This document shows positions 8,012 through 16,824 of a stretch of DNA of 64,000 nucleotides, piece by piece. The DNA is from Belliella buryatensis (GTDB taxonomy: Bacteria; Bacteroidota; Bacteroidia; Cytophagales; Cyclobacteriaceae), in the NCBI RefSeq assembly GCF_900188245.1, contig NZ_FZOK01000010.1:62001-126000 (forward strand), written 5' to 3'. The position numbers and the translations under genes are program-made. The stretch's first letter is position 1. The number at the start of each line of letters is the position of its first letter. The notes under the pieces were generated by a model. The model saw nothing but the letters and a program-made list of their open reading frames with translations. It was not told where the DNA came from and searched no databases.

Positions 8012-9421
8012 CTATAAATACTTGTCTACAGTCTCTCTGATTTTTCCTGAAGGCCTATCAGCAGATGGATCTATCACTTTCCCTTCTTTGTCAAGTAGCA
8101 AAAATCTAGGAATAGCATTGACCATGAAGTGTTGGGCAATTTCTGATTTCCAAGCATTTTCAGTAAACCACTGCAAACCGTCCATATTTTTAGCTTTGAC
8201 CATTTTTTCCCATGGTTCCTTACTGTCATCAATAGAAACCGTCAAGAAAGAAATAGGCTTATCTTTATATTCCTCTTTCATCTTATCCCAATGCGGATGC
8301 TCGGCAATACATGGTCCACACCAAGTAGCCCAGATATCCACGTAGACCAAGTTACCTCTCAAATCACTCAATTTGACAGGATCTCCTTCTATATTGACAA
8401 AATTAAAATCTGGGACATCCTGACCAGGCATGATTGGTTCCCATTTTTGTTTAATTTCTTCTAGCTTGGCTTCAAGTTTTGGACTTTGATTTTCAGTCAT
8501 AAACTTTTCAAGCGAAGACTTCACATGCACAGGTCCCCGATACTCTAAGTTAGACTTGATAAAGTCAAAAAGGAATTGATCTTTAACTTCAGGGTTTTCT
8601 ATCAATTTATCCATCGCCATAAATCTGGCTTTTTCATAACCATCAGAACTCCCTCTAAGCGTGGTGTCCTGCTTCATGATTTCGCTAATCTCATCACTCA
8701 ATCTTCTATCAATAAGGCCCTTATATGGACCAGATTTTAACAAATCAGCTCTTCCGAGATCCATTGATGCAATCTTTGCTTTTACCTCCTCTTTTGGAAA
8801 ATCTATTGAATCTTGAGAAATTTTATTCACATAAGCATGATACATTGGGTATTGCGTATCAAAAAGTAAGGGCTGATATTCAAAGTAAGCCTCTTCAAGT
8901 TTAATAAAGTCTGGATCTAATTTTTCTTGAGATTTAACTGACTCAAATTTCGATTTAAGTGTTGCAAAAAACTCGTCTTTTTTTGCAAAATAAGCATCCT
9001 TTTCCATTCCCATCAATTCCATCATATTACCAATACCACTTTCTTGATAATACTGATTCTTGTCAAATAGGTAAGTATTTTCTGCAGCATGGTCACCGAC
9101 TAATTTGAAGCTATCATTGAATGATTCTTTATCAACTTCAACAAAAATGCTATCACCTGGGCTTAGAAATAAATTGAATCCCTCGCGACCCATCCTTACA
9201 TAATAATTCTCTGATTCCTCTGCATCAAATGACACTTGGAAACTTCCGTCGTCAGCGATGGTAGTAGCAGCAATCTCCTGCTGAAGGTAAATATTAAGTT
9301 CTTTTGAATCCGCATTCGCTACTTTTCCTGCGATAATGATCTTCGGATCAAATTTTTCTTGCTGTCCACAGCTCAAAATCAAAAAAGCCAGTACAGCCAT
9401 TAAAATGGATGAATGTTTCAT
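8012..9421 (-). CDS. TlpA-like thioredoxin-fold lipoprotein (DUF4369-like N-domain)
   Basis: Periplasm-facing thiol-disulfide reductase anchored as a lipoprotein; the lipobox LILSC places the acylated Cys at 18. Residues about 28-110 form the small beta domain seen before TlpA domains in Bacteroidota (DUF4369 type: KIIIAGKVANADSKELNIYL, then DDGSFQVSF). A helical middle follows, and from about 335 a redoxin/TlpA domain with PDFNFVNIEGDPVKLSDLRG and the active site WATWCGPC (Cys368, Cys371). The cis-Pro loop is at NAIPRFLLLDKEGKV. Such proteins reduce cytochrome c maturation partners or other exported thiols; the client is unknown. No operon partner. Confidence 0.9.
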   Translation of the reverse strand: MKHSSILMAVLAFLILSCGQQEKFDPKIIIAGKVANADSKELNIYLQQEIAATTIADDGSFQVSFDAEESENYYVRMGREGFNLFLSPGDSIFVEVDKESFNDSFKLVGDHAAENTYLFDKNQYYQESGIGNMMELMGMEKDAYFAKKDEFFATLKSKFESVKSQEKLDPDFIKLEEAYFEYQPLLFDTQYPMYHAYVNKISQDSIDFPKEEVKAKIASMDLGRADLLKSGPYKGLIDRRLSDEISEIMKQDTTLRGSSDGYEKARFMAMDKLIENPEVKDQFLFDFIKSNLEYRGPVHVKSSLEKFMTENQSPKLEAKLEEIKQKWEPIMPGQDVPDFNFVNIEGDPVKLSDLRGNLVYVDIWATWCGPCIAEHPHWDKMKEEYKDKPISFLTVSIDDSKEPWEKMVKAKNMDGLQWFTENAWKSEIAQHFMVNAIPRFLLLDKEGKVIDPSADRPSGKIRETVDKYL

Positions 9422-9514
9422 AGTTAGGATTTTAGAAATGGTTAATAAGCGTAAAAATTAGTCAGTAAATATCAAAAATCATAATTAATATTTGATTTTA
9501 ACAAATCATAAAAA

Positions 9515-9537
9515 AAGTCCGGTTACTAACCGAACTT
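9515..9537 (-). terminator. Rho-independent terminator of smc
   Basis: Arms AAGTCCGGTT (9515-9524) and AACCGAACTT (9528-9537) pair with one mismatch around a 3-nt loop. Leftward, the stem is followed by six Ts. It sits 40 bases after the smc stop. Confidence 0.8.
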
Positions 9538-9576
9538 GATAAATAGGAACTCAATCCTAAACTTAGCACAAATCTA

Positions 9577-12500
9577 TTAAGCCAACTCCCTCAAATCCAC
9601 TGGAACTACCCTTGAAACACCTGCTTCAATCATGGTGATCCCATAGATGATATCTGTACTTGCCATGGTACGTTTGTTATGCGTCACGATGATAAACTGT
9701 GACTCCTTGGAAAAAGTCTGAATGATATTATTGAACTTATCTATATTGGCATCATCTAGGGGCGCATCGACTTCATCAAAGATACAGAACGGTGCAGGCT
9801 TCAATAAGTAAATCGAAAAGAGTAGGGAAGTAGCTGTCAAGGTCTTCTCTCCTCCCGAAAGCTGATTGATGGTCAGTGGTCTTTTACCTTTTGGCTTGGC
9901 CATAATCTCTATGGCGCTTTCCAACGGATTATCTGGATCTACCAATTTGAGATCACAATCATCTTCTTCAGTAAATAGTGATCTAAAGACTTTCACAAAG
10001 TTCTCTTTAATTTTTCCAAATGCATCCAAGAAGGTTTCTTTGGCCACTTCATCAATCTCTTTGATGGTTTCTACAAGCGAATTTTTGGCTTTGATCAAAT
10101 CCTCTTTTTGTGTCGTGATGAAGGTATGACGCTCTTTGATCTCATCATAAGCTTCCATGGCCATTGGATTGATCGGTCCGATTTTCTCCAACCTATCTTT
10201 GCAACGCTGAACGATTTGCCTGATCTCAGTATCTTCCATGGCTTCATAGGTCTCGTCTATTACTGGATTTTCTTCCATTAGGGTATCCAGGTCAATCTCA
10301 AACTCCACGCTGAGCCTTTCTTTCATGGAGTTGAGCTTCAATTTCAATTCATTAAGCGCATTATTTAGCTCTTGAATAGCCGCATCTATATTCTCTTTAC
10401 TTTTTTGAATTTCCCTGATTTGCTTATCTGTGGTATCAATTTCTGCCCGAGAAGCATAGTAATCCTTCTCAGCTTCATTGACGCCTTTTTCTATGGCTTC
10501 TTTTTCTGTATATAACTCTATCAATTCATCATCCTTGACTTCATTATTGTCAAGAAGTGCTTTGATTTCTTGGTCTATTGAACCTTGTTCAAGCTGTGAC
10601 TTTTCTATCCTTTCTTTGCTACTTTCAAAAGCACTTCTTTTGAATTCTATCTCTTGGTCTAGACTACTAACTCTATTTAGCTGTTGGTGATATAATATGT
10701 TTTCTTGATTGAAAGCACTCGATTTTTGACTCAAACTCTCAGATTCGATTTGCAGCTGAGCATTCAGGTCCTCTAATTCATTTTCAAGATATTCGAATTT
10801 AGCTTTTTCATCTTCCAAGCGAGGTAAAATATCCGCCAAGCTATTTTCTAATTCCTCAACTCTTTCCAAAATATCCTCCCGCTTGTTGGCATTTGAAGAA
10901 AGCATCTCACTGAGCTGCTCTTTTTTGGTGCGAACGGAAACATATTCTTGATTGATTTCAGAAATTTCAGCTTGAAGAACCTCAATGACCTTCTTATAAC
11001 TGACTTCCTTAAGCTTCAATAGGTCGCTAAGCTTCTTATCTAAATTAGACCTAGTGAGACTGACTTTTTTATTGAGTTCTTTGATCTCTTTTTCTAGCTT
11101 TTCAAGATTCTTGGCCCTTCCTATTCTTTTCCCTTCAAATAAGCCAACTGAACCACCTGAGATACTAAACTTTCGTTTAGTAAACTTTCCACTTTCAGAA
11201 ATAAAGATAGCCGAACTATCCGCAGGAAAATCTTGATACTCTCCTTTGACCAAATACACATCATCCAAAATAAAAGCGATTAATTTGGCATATTTTTCAT
11301 CGTATTCTATGATTTCTGTAGCCGCAATCGCATTTGCAAAAAGCTTCGTCTGAGAAGATTGAAATTTATCAAAGTGTTCTAACACGAAGAAATTAGCCTT
11401 ACCACGTGCGGCATCACTGAGTAAGTTCACTGCGGTGATGGCTTGTTCCTGTGTATCCACTACATAGTAATTCATGTAGCCTTCCAAGTAGTTTTCTATC
11501 GCCACTCGATACTTTTCGTCCGTAGTCAAAATATCAGAAAGGAGAGGAGTGTCCTTGCCCCAATTAGAATTTTTCTTTAGGAATTTAATTGCCTCCGGAA
11601 AACCTTCTAGATTTTCAACCAATGACTTGGTTAGGTTGAATTCATTCTGTTTGGCATCTAGTTTACGGGAATTTTGAGTGACTTCCTCTCGGATCATTTC
11701 TATGACCCTATTGTGTTCTTCTATTTTTTGATTCTGCTCTTCCTCTTTTGTTTTCAGCTTAGTCAATTCACTCTGTTTCTCTTCTAGCTGTTCTCTCAGA
11801 ACCAACAGTTTAGCTTCAAAGTCCGCCAAATTTGATTCTTGCGAATAATCATCCGAAGCTGTTTTCTCTAGTTCTTGCTTGAGTGTAGAGAGCTGGATTT
11901 GCTTGATTTCTTGATCTTTTGAGAGTTGATAGACCAGATCCTTACGAGTGGAAAATTCTCGGTTAAGATCCTTTTGTCTTTCTTGTATTTCTCCATGCGA
12001 AGTCTTTTGATTTTCGTAGGCTTCACGAAGTTGCTCTACTGTTAGTTCTTTCTCTGCAAGCAATTTATTGGCAGATTCCATCTCCTGTTCAAGAGACCTA
12101 ATGCTGAAACCCGCTCTATCATTAGACTTTCGGTCAGTATCGATTTGCTCTCTCAATTTTTGAGCACGATCTTCTAAGAATCTCAGCCTTTCATTCTTAA
12201 TTTTCTTATCAGACTCAAATTGCCTTATTTTATTAACATGCTCGTTGAGTGTTTTCTGACGGCTAGCGAGAAGTTTTTCTTTTTGAATCAAATCAGCTTT
12301 TACTTGCTCTAAAAGGGATTCCTTTTCAGTAATTCGGGTACTGAGCATGATTTTATTGTCAGACTCAGTTTCAAGCTTTTTATTTAGCTCTATCAAAGAC
12401 TCACTATGCTTAGCTACGGACTTTTTGGCGAGGTTAATACTTGCTTCTTTATATTCTTGTTTGATCTCAAAGTATTTGGCCGTCTGCTTTGCTTGCTTTT

Positions 12501-13116
12501 CCAAACTTTTTAGATTCTTCTCAATCTCAAAAAGTACATCTTCTACTCGATCCAAATCAGCATCTGTATCCTCAAGTTTACGCAATGTCTCTTTTTTTCT
12601 AGCCTTGAACTTTGATATCCCTGCTGCTTCCTCAAACAGATCCCTTCTTGAGTTGTTTTTATCATTAAGTAGCTCTTCAATCATTTTCAATTCAATGATC
12701 GCATAGCTATTGGAATTGATCCCGGTGTCCATGAAGAGGTTGGTGATATCCTTTAGACGACAAACTACACCATTGAGCAAGTACTCGCTCTCACCGCTTC
12801 GATAGTACCTTCTGGTAATGGTGACATGGGTATATTCCGTTGGAAGTAGATTTTTCGTGTTTTCAAAAGTTAAAGAAACTTCTGCTAAATTGGTTGGTTT
12901 ACGGTTTTTGGTTCCATTGAAAATCACGTTCTCCATCTTATCAGAGCGAAGCATTCGGGATTTTTGCTCTCCCAATACCCACCTGATGGCATCTACCACA
13001 TTGGATTTACCACAGCCATTTGGACCAACTACTCCAGTGATCCCTTTGTCAAAATGAATCACCATTCTGTCACCAAAACTCTTGAAACCTTTTATCTCCA
13101 GCTTACTCAGCAGCAT
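9577..13116 (-). CDS. smc: Chromosome segregation SMC ATPase
   Basis: Core subunit of the bacterial condensin that organises and segregates the chromosome. At 1179 residues it is full length. The N-terminal head carries Walker A GPNGCGKSN (31-39) and the FKSF motif. Two long coiled-coil arms rich in Lys/Glu/Gln flank a hinge around 510-680 (FPEAIKFLKKN through FSISGGSVGLFEGKRIGRA). The C-terminal head has the signature LSGGEKTLTA (from 1086) and Walker B FCIFDEVDAPLDD (Asp1114, Glu1115). ScpA and ScpB partners are not in the window. A TAAATTTG box with a spaced TTG precedes it, and a terminator follows. Confidence 0.98.
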   Translation of the reverse strand: MLLSKLEIKGFKSFGDRMVIHFDKGITGVVGPNGCGKSNVVDAIRWVLGEQKSRMLRSDKMENVIFNGTKNRKPTNLAEVSLTFENTKNLLPTEYTHVTITRRYYRSGESEYLLNGVVCRLKDITNLFMDTGINSNSYAIIELKMIEELLNDKNNSRRDLFEEAAGISKFKARKKETLRKLEDTDADLDRVEDVLFEIEKNLKSLEKQAKQTAKYFEIKQEYKEASINLAKKSVAKHSESLIELNKKLETESDNKIMLSTRITEKESLLEQVKADLIQKEKLLASRQKTLNEHVNKIRQFESDKKIKNERLRFLEDRAQKLREQIDTDRKSNDRAGFSIRSLEQEMESANKLLAEKELTVEQLREAYENQKTSHGEIQERQKDLNREFSTRKDLVYQLSKDQEIKQIQLSTLKQELEKTASDDYSQESNLADFEAKLLVLREQLEEKQSELTKLKTKEEEQNQKIEEHNRVIEMIREEVTQNSRKLDAKQNEFNLTKSLVENLEGFPEAIKFLKKNSNWGKDTPLLSDILTTDEKYRVAIENYLEGYMNYYVVDTQEQAITAVNLLSDAARGKANFFVLEHFDKFQSSQTKLFANAIAATEIIEYDEKYAKLIAFILDDVYLVKGEYQDFPADSSAIFISESGKFTKRKFSISGGSVGLFEGKRIGRAKNLEKLEKEIKELNKKVSLTRSNLDKKLSDLLKLKEVSYKKVIEVLQAEISEINQEYVSVRTKKEQLSEMLSSNANKREDILERVEELENSLADILPRLEDEKAKFEYLENELEDLNAQLQIESESLSQKSSAFNQENILYHQQLNRVSSLDQEIEFKRSAFESSKERIEKSQLEQGSIDQEIKALLDNNEVKDDELIELYTEKEAIEKGVNEAEKDYYASRAEIDTTDKQIREIQKSKENIDAAIQELNNALNELKLKLNSMKERLSVEFEIDLDTLMEENPVIDETYEAMEDTEIRQIVQRCKDRLEKIGPINPMAMEAYDEIKERHTFITTQKEDLIKAKNSLVETIKEIDEVAKETFLDAFGKIKENFVKVFRSLFTEEDDCDLKLVDPDNPLESAIEIMAKPKGKRPLTINQLSGGEKTLTATSLLFSIYLLKPAPFCIFDEVDAPLDDANIDKFNNIIQTFSKESQFIIVTHNKRTMASTDIIYGITMIEAGVSRVVPVDLRELA

Positions 13117-13145
13117 GCTTCCTTTTTTAAAATTTGAACAAGAAA

Positions 13146-13174
13146 CAAATTTATAACTATATTAGAATCATCAA
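13146..13174 (-). promoter_or_regulatory. smc: Candidate smc promoter
   Basis: Reading leftward, TTG (13174-13172) is followed after 18 bp by TAAATTTG (13153-13146). Both elements and the spacing fit the Bacteroidota TTG-N17-23-TAnnTTTG consensus. The -7 box ends 29 bases before the smc ATG. Confidence 0.6.
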
Positions 13175-13185
13175 AAAGAAAAATC

Positions 13186-13710
13186 GTGGACGCAGGAAAT
13201 ATCATATATATCGTAGCTGTAATTATTTACTTCATCTATACGGCAGTAAAAAAGGGCAACAAAAATGCACAACCAAATAGTAATGAGCCAGATATTCCAG
13301 CAGATCAAAGAGAAAAAGTGCCTTCTTTTGAAGAATTACTAAGAGAAATTAGATCTGGTCAGCGAGAAAGAGAGGAAGATTTCAAAAATACTGGTCAAGG
13401 AGAAGTTGAAAAGCCTATTAAAAGAAAAGTTACTCAACCTGCTTCGGTGGAAGTTAGAGAAGAGAATAAACATAGTCACGCCTTTGACAAGTATTCGGGA
13501 GCAGTATCTGATAGCAATTCACAAAAATTAAAAACCCTTGATGAGCAAGTAAGTTTGACTGCCAATATTGAGGGGCTTATTCCTAGAGAAGAGAGAGCAA
13601 CAACAAGAAAACAGCAATCAAATAACAGATATCGTAAACTTCTTCAAAGTAAGGGCAATGTAAAAGATGCCATCATTTTGAGTGAAATTTTGAATAGAAA
13701 ACATTTTTAA
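13186..13710 (+). CDS. Uncharacterised single-pass membrane protein, GTG start
   Basis: A 174-residue protein divergent from smc. Residues 5-19 form one hydrophobic helix (IIYIVAVIIYFIYTAV) followed by positive charge, so the rest is predicted cytoplasmic. It contains the motif VPSFEELLREI (about 45-55), a low-complexity charged stretch, and an ordered C-terminal helix (KDAIILSEILNRKHF). The only sensible start is the GTG at 13186, because no ATG occurs in the open part of the frame before or inside the helix. Similar short membrane proteins next to smc are common in this group, but I know of no assigned function. Confidence 0.7.
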   Translation: MDAGNIIYIVAVIIYFIYTAVKKGNKNAQPNSNEPDIPADQREKVPSFEELLREIRSGQREREEDFKNTGQGEVEKPIKRKVTQPASVEVREENKHSHAFDKYSGAVSDSNSQKLKTLDEQVSLTANIEGLIPREERATTRKQQSNNRYRKLLQSKGNVKDAIILSEILNRKHF

Positions 13711-13804
13711 TTTTTTGTTTAACCTTTTATACAAAACATTCCACATTTAAATAAAGTTAAAGATTCATTAATCCGATCTTTAATACTTTAGCGTAAATGG
13801 GAAT

Positions 13805-14305
13805 ATGAAAAAATTAGAGACAATCAAATCAGGAACTCTATCAAATCAAAGAAGAGATTTCCTAAAAAAATCAGGAGCTTTTGCAGTCATGTCCATGTTT
13901 GGAGTTGGCTTTTTTACTTCTTGCGCCAGTGATGATGATACAACACCAACAGGAAATAATACACCTCCGACAGGAAATAGTTCTGGAATAACTGTAAATT
14001 CTAACACTGTTGTTATAGATTTAGCTGAGGTGACAGCTCTTAATAACACTGGAGGGTGGATACTTATTACCTCCGCTAGAATGCTAGTTGTCAATACTGG
14101 AGGCAATTTTAGCTCACTAACTTCTATATGTACCCATTCTGGTTGCGATAGAAATTGGTCACTTACAAATAATGAATTTGTTTGTTCATGTCATGGATCA
14201 CGTTTTACAACTACAGGTGCAGTAGTGAATGGTCCTGCTAGCAGCCCTCTCCAAGCTTTTTCCAATAGCAGGTCAGGAGATATATTGACTATCAATAGAA
14301 GCTAA
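13805..14305 (+). CDS. Rieske [2Fe-2S] lipoprotein with twin-arginine signal
   Basis: Exported iron-sulfur protein of 166 residues. The N-terminus has a twin-arginine motif (NQRRDFLKK, 15-22), a hydrophobic core, and a lipobox-like FFTSC with Cys40, so it is likely folded and loaded with its cluster before export and then lipid-anchored. The Rieske motifs are complete: CTHSGC (Cys109 and His111 as ligands) and CSCHGSRF (Cys127 and His130 as ligands), with Cys114/Cys129 available for the structural disulfide. A Thr/Asn/Pro linker joins anchor and fold. It is the first gene of a tight cassette, with its stop overlapping the next ATG (TAATG). Its electron partner is unknown; no cytochrome b gene is nearby. 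Confidence 0.93.
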   Translation: MKKLETIKSGTLSNQRRDFLKKSGAFAVMSMFGVGFFTSCASDDDTTPTGNNTPPTGNSSGITVNSNTVVIDLAEVTALNNTGGWILITSARMLVVNTGGNFSSLTSICTHSGCDRNWSLTNNEFVCSCHGSRFTTTGAVVNGPASSPLQAFSNSRSGDILTINRS

Positions 14306-14853
14306 TGAAAGGTTTGATTCAAATATTCATAATTTCTTTGATTTTGACATTTTCAAAGGATGCTTTTGCTCAGGTGTATAAGACAGAAGGTGGCAATGTG
14401 GAGTTCCTGTCGAAAGCTCCTTTGAATGAATTTACAGGTGTATCTGATAAGTTGAATGGTTTGATTGATCTAGAAAAGAACACTTTTGATTTTTTTATTG
14501 ATCTCAATACTTTAAAAACAGGTATCGGTCTGAGAGACCGTCACATGCGGGAAAATTACCTCGAGACTAAGAAATATCCATTTGCCGAATTTGTGGGTGA
14601 GATCAAGGAATCTGTAAAACTTGAAAAAGGACAAAGCAAAACTGTAACGGCTAAAGGAAAATTCAAAATTCATGGGGTGGAAAGATCAATTGAAGTTCCA
14701 GGAAAACTTACTGCAATTTCAGATAATGAATTGAAACTTGAGGCCAAATTCACAGTGAAATTATCAGATTACAAAATAGAAGTTCCTAAGGTGGTATTTT
14801 ACGAACTAGCTGAAGAACAAGAAGTAACAATCAATACAACTCTAAAAAAATAA
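14305..14853 (+). CDS. YceI-family periplasmic lipocalin-like protein
   Basis: A 182-residue secreted protein with signal peptide (MKGLIQIFIISLILTFSKDAFAQ). YceI-fold hallmarks are present: VEFLSKAPLNEFTGVSDKLNG, the central GIGLRDRHMRENYLETKKYPFAEF block, and AKGKFKIHGVERSIEVPG. YceI proteins bind isoprenoid or other long hydrophobic ligands in a barrel cavity. It overlaps the Rieske gene by one base and is followed by the DUF5777 gene after two bases, so the three are almost certainly co-transcribed. Confidence 0.92.
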   Translation: MKGLIQIFIISLILTFSKDAFAQVYKTEGGNVEFLSKAPLNEFTGVSDKLNGLIDLEKNTFDFFIDLNTLKTGIGLRDRHMRENYLETKKYPFAEFVGEIKESVKLEKGQSKTVTAKGKFKIHGVERSIEVPGKLTAISDNELKLEAKFTVKLSDYKIEVPKVVFYELAEEQEVTINTTLKK

Positions 14854-14855
14854 AC

Positions 14856-15716
14856 ATGAAGACCAAATTGATACTTTTCATCTTTTTTCTGTGTAGTCCT
14901 GCAATGGCACAATTAGAGAGAAAACTGGCCACAGAAAACCAAGAAGTAGATTTGATTTTCCATGCTCCAAGACATATCAATTTGCTCACGGTAGAGCCTC
15001 TGGATAAAAATACACTTCATTTTGCCATCATGCATACCTTTGGAACATTAGATGGAGGTATCAGGAATCTTTATGGCTTAGACAATGGAGCTAATATTCA
15101 ATTTAGTTTTGAATATGCTTTGAATGAAAACTTCTCTCTTGGTGCTGCAAGGTCTAGTAGAGACAAGTTTTATAATCTCTATGGAAGATATCATTTATTG
15201 AAACAAACCAACGATGATAAAATGCCATTTTCGCTATCATTGATGGCTGGAGCAGGTATCAATAGTTCAGAATATAGTTTTTTACCTGAAGGAAGTCCTA
15301 GTTTTCAGGAAAGAACTAGCTATGCAGCCCAATTGATGATAGCAAGAAAATTCTCTGATAAGTTGAGTCTACAGCTCTCACCTATGATGGCCTATTTTGT
15401 AGATCCAAGAGAAGTGTATTTTATTGAGGGTGACCAAAATCTATACTTAGCTCTAGGGCTTAGTACAAAATACAAAATCACAGGAAAATCTTCCCTTACT
15501 TTGCAATATATACCTAACCTAAATAGTGAGTTGAGAAGCAACTTAGGTATTGGTATAGATGTAGAGGCGGGCGGGCATGTTTTCCAAATGTATTTTGTAA
15601 CCTCACAAGCTTTGAACGAGCAATACCTCTTAGCTGGAGGCAATGGCGTTCCTGGTGAAGAGTTTAGAGTAGGTTTTAATGTCAACCGTGTTTTTGCCAC
15701 TGGAAGGAGAAGATAG
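14856..15716 (+). CDS. DUF5777-like beta-barrel protein
   Basis: A 286-residue protein with signal peptide (MKTKLILFIFFLCSPAMAQ). Family-typical features are FHAPRHINLLTVEPLDKNTL, then the HTFGTLDGGIRNLYGLDNGAN block and the barrel strand LSLQLSPMMAYFVDPR. Members of this family are predicted outer-membrane barrels of unknown role and often sit beside YceI and electron-transfer genes, as here. Third and last gene of the Rieske/YceI cassette. Confidence 0.82.
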   Translation: MKTKLILFIFFLCSPAMAQLERKLATENQEVDLIFHAPRHINLLTVEPLDKNTLHFAIMHTFGTLDGGIRNLYGLDNGANIQFSFEYALNENFSLGAARSSRDKFYNLYGRYHLLKQTNDDKMPFSLSLMAGAGINSSEYSFLPEGSPSFQERTSYAAQLMIARKFSDKLSLQLSPMMAYFVDPREVYFIEGDQNLYLALGLSTKYKITGKSSLTLQYIPNLNSELRSNLGIGIDVEAGGHVFQMYFVTSQALNEQYLLAGGNGVPGEEFRVGFNVNRVFATGRRR

Positions 15717-15803
15717 ATCTCCAAAATAGATTTCAGTCAATTAGTGTCATTAATTTGAGCGTCTCTATATACTGTCCTATCTTGTGGTTCAATTCACACA
15801 GAT

Positions 15804-16718
15804 ATGGCAAAAGCATCTAACATTGAGCAGCAAAAAATTCTCAGGGTTTTTAAATTAATTACCTTATTGAGATCAAATATTGGTAGGCCAGTACACAAAC
15901 TTGCTGAAACTCTCGGCACAGATACCAGAACCATCTATCGGTACTTTAAATTATTGGAAGCCCTAGGGTTTCAAGTAGTCAAAGAGCACTCCAAATTCAA
16001 AATCATTGATAGGGTAGAAGCACCTCTTGAATATAATTATGGAACATTTTCTGAAGAAGAAATCGAGTTTGTAGGTAGTTTGCTGAAAAAGCAGCCTAAA
16101 AAAAACTTGATGAAGGACAGTATCCTTCAAAAGATTACTTTGCGCTCGGATTTCCGTCAAGGGGTAAATCAACTTTTCAATGCCAATTTGGGTCTTTTTG
16201 TGGATCAATTGTCAAATGCTATCAAATCAAAAACTCAAGTGATTCTGAAAGATTACTATGCGCCGAGTAGCGAAACTGTTTCTGATCGCTTAATAGAGCC
16301 TGTCAATTTCAACAAGAACTTTGATTCAATTCACGCTTATGAAGTAGAAAGTGGGATCATGAAGGTGTTCAAAATAGAAAGGATAGCAGCTATAATGCTC
16401 ACTTCCAACTCTTTTGAATTCGAGTCAATGCATCAACCTTTAGAACAAGGATTATTTGGTTTTTCAGGGAAGAACAACTTTCACATTCAGCTTCAAATGA
16501 CAAGAAAAGCCTATCAATTGATGATCGAGGAGTATCCAGATGCCAAGCCATATACATCCACCAAGAACCATAAAAAGTACTTTTTCGAAGGTCAAATTCC
16601 TCAACTTCCAGGCATTGCAAGATTCATTCTGGGCTTACCGGGTGAAATCAAAGTCTTGGAAGGAGAGGAGCTGAAGGAATATTTGGAACAACAAATGAAG
16701 AAGGCGAATTTTTGGTAA
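15804..16718 (+). CDS. HTH/WYL-domain transcriptional regulator
   Basis: A 304-residue DNA-binding protein. An N-terminal winged helix of DeoR/YafY type covers about 8-65 (ILRVFKLITLLRSNIG, then LAETLGTDTRTIYRYFKLLEALGF). A WYL-type ligand domain follows from about 140 (LSNAIKSKTQVILKDYYAPSS, then RLIEPVNFN). The WYL tripeptide itself is not obvious and its position looks divergent. Such regulators often sense nucleotides or small metabolites. It stands alone, 107 bases before a lipoprotein gene on the same strand; its target is unknown. Confidence 0.82.
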   Translation: MAKASNIEQQKILRVFKLITLLRSNIGRPVHKLAETLGTDTRTIYRYFKLLEALGFQVVKEHSKFKIIDRVEAPLEYNYGTFSEEEIEFVGSLLKKQPKKNLMKDSILQKITLRSDFRQGVNQLFNANLGLFVDQLSNAIKSKTQVILKDYYAPSSETVSDRLIEPVNFNKNFDSIHAYEVESGIMKVFKIERIAAIMLTSNSFEFESMHQPLEQGLFGFSGKNNFHIQLQMTRKAYQLMIEEYPDAKPYTSTKNHKKYFFEGQIPQLPGIARFILGLPGEIKVLEGEELKEYLEQQMKKANFW

Positions 16719-16824
16719 GGTGGAAGATTCAAGGTATTATAAGCTAGACTTATTCCCTTTCTTCTATTTCAGTTTTAAGAACTTTTAAGTTTTTGGTCTT
16801 GGCATTTCACCGTACTTTTCAAGT

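Noticed and set aside
9866-13057. Several + strand open frames of 60-119 codons inside smc
   Set aside because: Ser/Leu-rich translations are typical antisense shadows of the Lys/Glu-rich coiled-coil of SMC.
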